Assembly: GCA_028716845.1 (NCBI GenBank)
Contig: JAQUPF010000005.1
Coordinates: 1 to 64,000, forward strand
DNA length: 64,000 nucleotides
Source: a bacterium
Lineage (GTDB): Bacteria > Auribacterota > Tritonobacteria > UBA1439
Reading direction: 5' to 3'
The notes beneath the pieces are model-generated. The model did no database searches, was not told where the DNA came from, and saw only the letters and a program-made list of their open reading frames with translations. Position 1 is the first letter of the stretch. The number at the start of each line of letters is the position of its first letter. The position numbers and the translations under genes were made by a program. Positions 61,302-64,000 of the stretch are shown piece by piece.

Positions 61302-62657
61302 CTAGAAGCTGTACCGGAGGCGGGCGTAGAGGGCGTTGTCGTCCTTGAGCTGGCCGAACATCGTGTACGGGTGCCTGCCGCCGAAGAGGTCCGCCCCCAC
61401 GGTGACGTTCCACCGGTCGGTGAGGTTCCAGCCGAAGCGGGGGCGGAGGTGGAAGTCGGCGTCGGTCGGGCTGAAGAAGACGAACAGCGAGGCGGTCGCG
61501 TTCTGGCTGAAGAGGCGCTGCGTGAGGCGGAAGGTGAGGAGCTGGCGGAACTCGTCGCGCGAGTACGGCGCCCCGTCCGGCAGCGCCTCCCGGTAGGCGG
61601 CGCGGTCCAGCATCTGCTCGACGTAGTACTGGAGGCCGAGGGTGAAATCCGTCCACAGGTCCCGCTCGTAGCCCGCGAGGTACCGCAGCTGCGGCGGCTC
61701 GACGGACGGGTCGCGCCCCCGCCGGTTGTCCTCCGAGTTGTACCAGGAGAACTCGACGGTGCCGATCCCCCCCGCGGCCGGGACAGGCCCGCGCGCGCTC
61801 GCGCCGGCGGCCGTGAGCCGGGGGTAGAAGAGGTCGCCCGCCGCCGGGTCGTCCACGCCGAGCGCCTGCTTGTAGAACCCCTTGAAGCCGTAGGCGGCGA
61901 GCTCGTAGCTTCCCACGGAACGGTAGATCCTCCCCGCGTACTCCATCGTGTCCATCGTCCGCGGCGGGCGGTTGAAGTGGAGGACGCTGTCCTCCCCCGC
62001 GATGCGGCCGAGCAGGGGGTCGTAGAACGAGAGCCGCTCCCCGCGGATCGGGTTGTCGGGGGTGAAGAACGGGATGAGGACGAAATCGGCGTTCGCCGCG
62101 CCGCTGAAGGCGCTCACGCGGAGGGCGTCGGAGGGGCGCTTGAGGTACTCGTCGTCGCGGCCGACGAAGAACGAGACCCAGTCCTTCGGGAAGAGGTCGT
62201 TGAGGAAGATGAGGTCGCCCGTCCCCCAGGTGAGGATCTGGCGGCCGGCCTTCACGTCGAGCCAGTGGAGCGGCGTGAACCGGGCGTTGAGCTCCCTGAA
62301 CTCGACGCGGAAGCGCTCCTCGACGCCGTCGCCGACGAAATCCGTCTTTACGGCGAGGGCGGTCCCGTAATCGGGGAGGAAGGCGGGATGCTCGGGCCGG
62401 TAGGTGGTCTGGAGCTGGACGCGCCCCTCCATCAGGTTGAAGGAGTGGTTCCGGATGAGGCGGTTCCTGTCGGGGAGCCAGCCGAGGGCGCCCTCGCTGA
62501 AGCCGTGGATCTCGAACGGGATGAGGCGACGGGCCTCCTCCACCCCATCCCGCGCGCGTTCGAGCGCCGGACGGGGCGCCTGTTCGGGCGGGTCGGCGGC
62601 GGCCGGGACCGCCGCCGCGGCCGCGCAGAGGGCGACGAGGGGGAGCGCGCCTCTCAT
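61302..62657 (-). CDS. Outer membrane beta-barrel protein (DUF1302-like, RND-export partner)
   Basis: A 451-residue outer-membrane protein. A signal peptide (MRGALPLVALCAAAAAVPAAA) precedes a barrel rich in alternating aromatic strands (RVEFRELNARFTPLHWLDVKAGRQILTWGTGDLIFLNDLFP, a segment typical of this family) and a C terminus ending ARLRYSF with the final Phe used for BAM targeting. Such proteins commonly follow genes for an outer-membrane lipoprotein-sorting protein and an RND exporter, exactly as here. ATG 62657 gives the best signal peptide; the track start overlaps the upstream gene. Confidence 0.8.
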   Translation of the reverse strand: MRGALPLVALCAAAAAVPAAADPPEQAPRPALERARDGVEEARRLIPFEIHGFSEGALGWLPDRNRLIRNHSFNLMEGRVQLQTTYRPEHPAFLPDYGTALAVKTDFVGDGVEERFRVEFRELNARFTPLHWLDVKAGRQILTWGTGDLIFLNDLFPKDWVSFFVGRDDEYLKRPSDALRVSAFSGAANADFVLIPFFTPDNPIRGERLSFYDPLLGRIAGEDSVLHFNRPPRTMDTMEYAGRIYRSVGSYELAAYGFKGFYKQALGVDDPAAGDLFYPRLTAAGASARGPVPAAGGIGTVEFSWYNSEDNRRGRDPSVEPPQLRYLAGYERDLWTDFTLGLQYYVEQMLDRAAYREALPDGAPYSRDEFRQLLTFRLTQRLFSQNATASLFVFFSPTDADFHLRPRFGWNLTDRWNVTVGADLFGGRHPYTMFGQLKDDNALYARLRYSF

Positions 62658-62680
62658 CGGGCGCGTCGCGTACCGCGGCC

Positions 62681-63475
62681 CTACTTCAGCCATTTCGTCG
62701 GGGCGCGGCGGAGGTACCGCTCGGTGAAGATGTCGTCGGGGAGGCCGACGCCGTACGCCACGTCGCTGAAGACCGAGACGGTGTGCCCGCCGCTCTCGAG
62801 GTTGTTCGCCTTCGAGCGGACGACGGTCGGGTGGCCCCCGATCTCCCGCACCTCGAGCGCCTCGACGACCCGGTACTTCTTCCCGGCCCGGTCGAAGTAC
62901 TCCGCCCGCATCGGCATGAAGGTCGCCCGGTCGATCCAGACGTCGTAGCGGGCGAACTCGACGCCCCGCGGCTCCCTCGGCGTGCTCCGGATGACGTACG
63001 CCTCCCCCTCCGTCCGCAGGAGCTCGTGGACGTCCTCCTCGGGGCCGCGGCCCGAGACGTCCTCGTACAGGAAGTCGCTGCCGACGAAGCTCGTGCGCTT
63101 GTCACCCGCCGCGATGCGCTTGACGAGGTCGAGCGCCGGCTGGTACAGCCACCGGTCGTCGTCGCGCCCGACGTGCTTCCAGACGAGGTAGGCCATCCCC
63201 CGCACGTCGGCCGGCCGCTGGAAGTGGACGTAGAACTTCTGATCGCCCCCCTCGGCGACGTTCCGCCGGAGGATGGTCATCCGCCGCTCGCGGGTCCTCC
63301 CCCGGCCGTCGGTGATCGTCATCTCGACCTGGGCGCGCCCGTCCGCCCCGGCGTAGTACGCGACGAGGTTCGCGCGGTTGACGATCTCCTCGGCCGTCGG
63401 CGCCTTCTCCTCCCCGCGCGCGCCCGCGGCGGACGCCGCGAGGATGCACAGTGCCGCAGCAGCTGTCCTCATCAT
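62681..63475 (-). CDS. Outer membrane lipoprotein-sorting protein (LolA-like fold)
   Basis: A 264-residue exported protein. A signal peptide (1 to about 21) is followed by a LolA/LppX-like domain: PTAEEIVNRANLVAYYAGADGRAQVEMTITDGRGRTRERRMTI, FVHFQRPADVRGMAYLVWKH, DRWLYQPALDLVKRIAAGDKRTSFVGSDFLYEDVSGR. These proteins are thought to carry lipid between an RND exporter and an outer-membrane protein. The ATG overlaps the stop of the RND gene (ATGA) and GGAGGGAGGGTCGAA precedes it. Confidence 0.9.
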   Translation of the reverse strand: MMRTAAAALCILAASAAGARGEEKAPTAEEIVNRANLVAYYAGADGRAQVEMTITDGRGRTRERRMTILRRNVAEGGDQKFYVHFQRPADVRGMAYLVWKHVGRDDDRWLYQPALDLVKRIAAGDKRTSFVGSDFLYEDVSGRGPEEDVHELLRTEGEAYVIRSTPREPRGVEFARYDVWIDRATFMPMRAEYFDRAGKKYRVVEALEVREIGGHPTVVRSKANNLESGGHTVSVFSDVAYGVGLPDDIFTERYLRRAPTKWLK

Positions 63476-64000
63476 TTCGACCCTCCCTCCGGTTTGCCGA
63501 GCTCCTCGAGACAGGCCCGCCGGCGCGCGAGGCGGTTGCAGGCGAGCATCGCCCCCACGACGAGCCCGCCCGCGGCGAGCGTCGTCCCCCCCCATCCCGT
63601 GAGGCGGTACTGGTGGAGGACGAACGCCGTGCCGGCCGTCGCGGCGAGGCCGACGGCGAGGCAGGCCGCGCAGCTGCACGCCGCCGCGGGCGCCCGGGGC
63701 GCGAAGAGCCGCCGGCGGAGCGCCGTCATGAGCGCCGGCAGGATGACGAGCGTCCCCGCCCCCGACACGACCATGATGGCCGCCATGAAGAAGCCGACCG
63801 TCCGGTACGGCACGAGCGGGGCGAGGAGGAGCGGCGTGAACCCCACGGCGATGACGATGACGTTCCTCGATATCGCGCGGGCCGGCTCCCCCGCCATCTC
63901 CATCGCGGCGGCGCGCCACTCCCCCGTCCGCGCGACGCACTCCCGCGCGCGCTGGAGGTAATGGATGGCGAAGTCCACGGACAGCCCCAGCGTGAGCGAG
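63472..64000 (-). CDS. RND/MMPL-family exporter, C-terminal part (cut by window end)
   Basis: Only the last 175 or so residues are in the window; the gene continues beyond 64000 (frame open to the edge). LSVDFAIHYLQRARE is the hallmark of the TM4-equivalent in the second half of MMPL/RND exporters, followed by three or more helices (VIVIAVGFTPLLLAPLVPYRTVGFFMAAIMVVSGAGTLVILPALM). A cysteine-rich patch (AAACSCAACLAVG) and two extra C-terminal helices are unusual. It heads the export trio with the lipoprotein-sorting and barrel proteins, probably moving a lipid to the outer membrane. Confidence 0.85.
   Translation of the reverse strand, partial: SLTLGLSVDFAIHYLQRARECVARTGEWRAAAMEMAGEPARAISRNVIVIAVGFTPLLLAPLVPYRTVGFFMAAIMVVSGAGTLVILPALMTALRRRLFAPRAPAAACSCAACLAVGLAATAGTAFVLHQYRLTGWGGTTLAAGGLVVGAMLACNRLARRRACLEELGKPEGGSK

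Overview
This is a GC-rich window (about 70% by eye) from a Gram-negative bacterium. It carries lipid A genes (lpxA, lpxC/fabZ, lpxD, lpxB, lpxI), bamA, an OmpH/Skp chaperone, TonB-ExbB-ExbD-like proteins, lipoproteins, outer-membrane proteins and an RND-type exporter. Genes are packed into long operons with ATGA or GTGA overlaps, strong GGAGG-type ribosome binding sites and sigma70-like promoters (TTGACA/TTGAAC, 16-18 bp, TATAAT-like). The lpxC-fabZ fusion, the Thr-Pro linkers in secreted PQQ-propeller proteins and the dispersed CCACGGATT-type intergenic repeats would fit a PVC/Omnitrophota-like or similar candidate phylum. No rRNA or other decisive marker is present, so that placement is inference only.

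Layout. 0-5 kb (minus): a TPR/coiled-coil protein, a TonB-like protein, ExbB and ExbD. 5-9 kb (plus): two paralogous secreted 8-blade PQQ-propeller proteins with Thr-Pro linkers, then a strong terminator. 9-14.6 kb: a HepT/MntA toxin-antitoxin pair, a sodium:solute symporter, a DHH-family phosphoesterase, and a secondary carrier fused to a solute-binding domain. 14.7-21.2 kb (minus): a nine-gene arsenic island, arsR, permease, CXXC mini-thioredoxin, thioredoxin lipoprotein, CcdA-like protein, MtrA-like corrinoid protein, arsM, acr3, arsC. 21-29.6 kb: a D,D-carboxypeptidase, a Tat-signal radical SAM protein, a duplicated coiled-coil lipoprotein, and two GT39 glycosyltransferases with a membrane protein. 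29.9-36.3 kb (plus): a TolC-HlyD-ATPase-ATPase-permease-permease exporter. 36.3-39.4 kb: small membrane proteins, glnS and a lipoprotein. 39.5-57.9 kb (all minus): a superoperon-like block, tRNA(CAT), tRNA-Gln, glmU, rplY, pth, rpsF-ssb-rpsR-rplI-dnaB, bamA, ompH, lpxD, lpxC/fabZ, lpxA, lpxI, a Gfo/Idh oxidoreductase, lpxB, msbA and an acyltransferase. 58-64 kb: a MoaD/ThiS-like protein, a broken NADAR gene, a secreted HhH/zinc-ribbon/OB protein, an alpha/beta hydrolase, an RlpA-like protein, and an RND-export trio cut off by the window edge.

How it works together. The 39.5-57.4 kb block links UDP-GlcNAc synthesis (glmU) to lipid A assembly (lpxA, C, D, I, B), flipping (msbA) and outer-membrane protein assembly (bamA, ompH), joined directly to replication and translation genes. 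The arsenic island combines an As(III) sensor, two efflux routes, reduction, methylation and a cross-membrane thiol relay.

Two genome-wide signals stand out. One is a modular AT-richer intergenic repeat family present at seven places in the window. The other is a recurring TATAAT/TACAAT hexamer only 5-11 nt before start codons that lack a ribosome binding site, suggesting leaderless transcripts. Most long antisense ORFs in the track are high-GC shadows and were left out.
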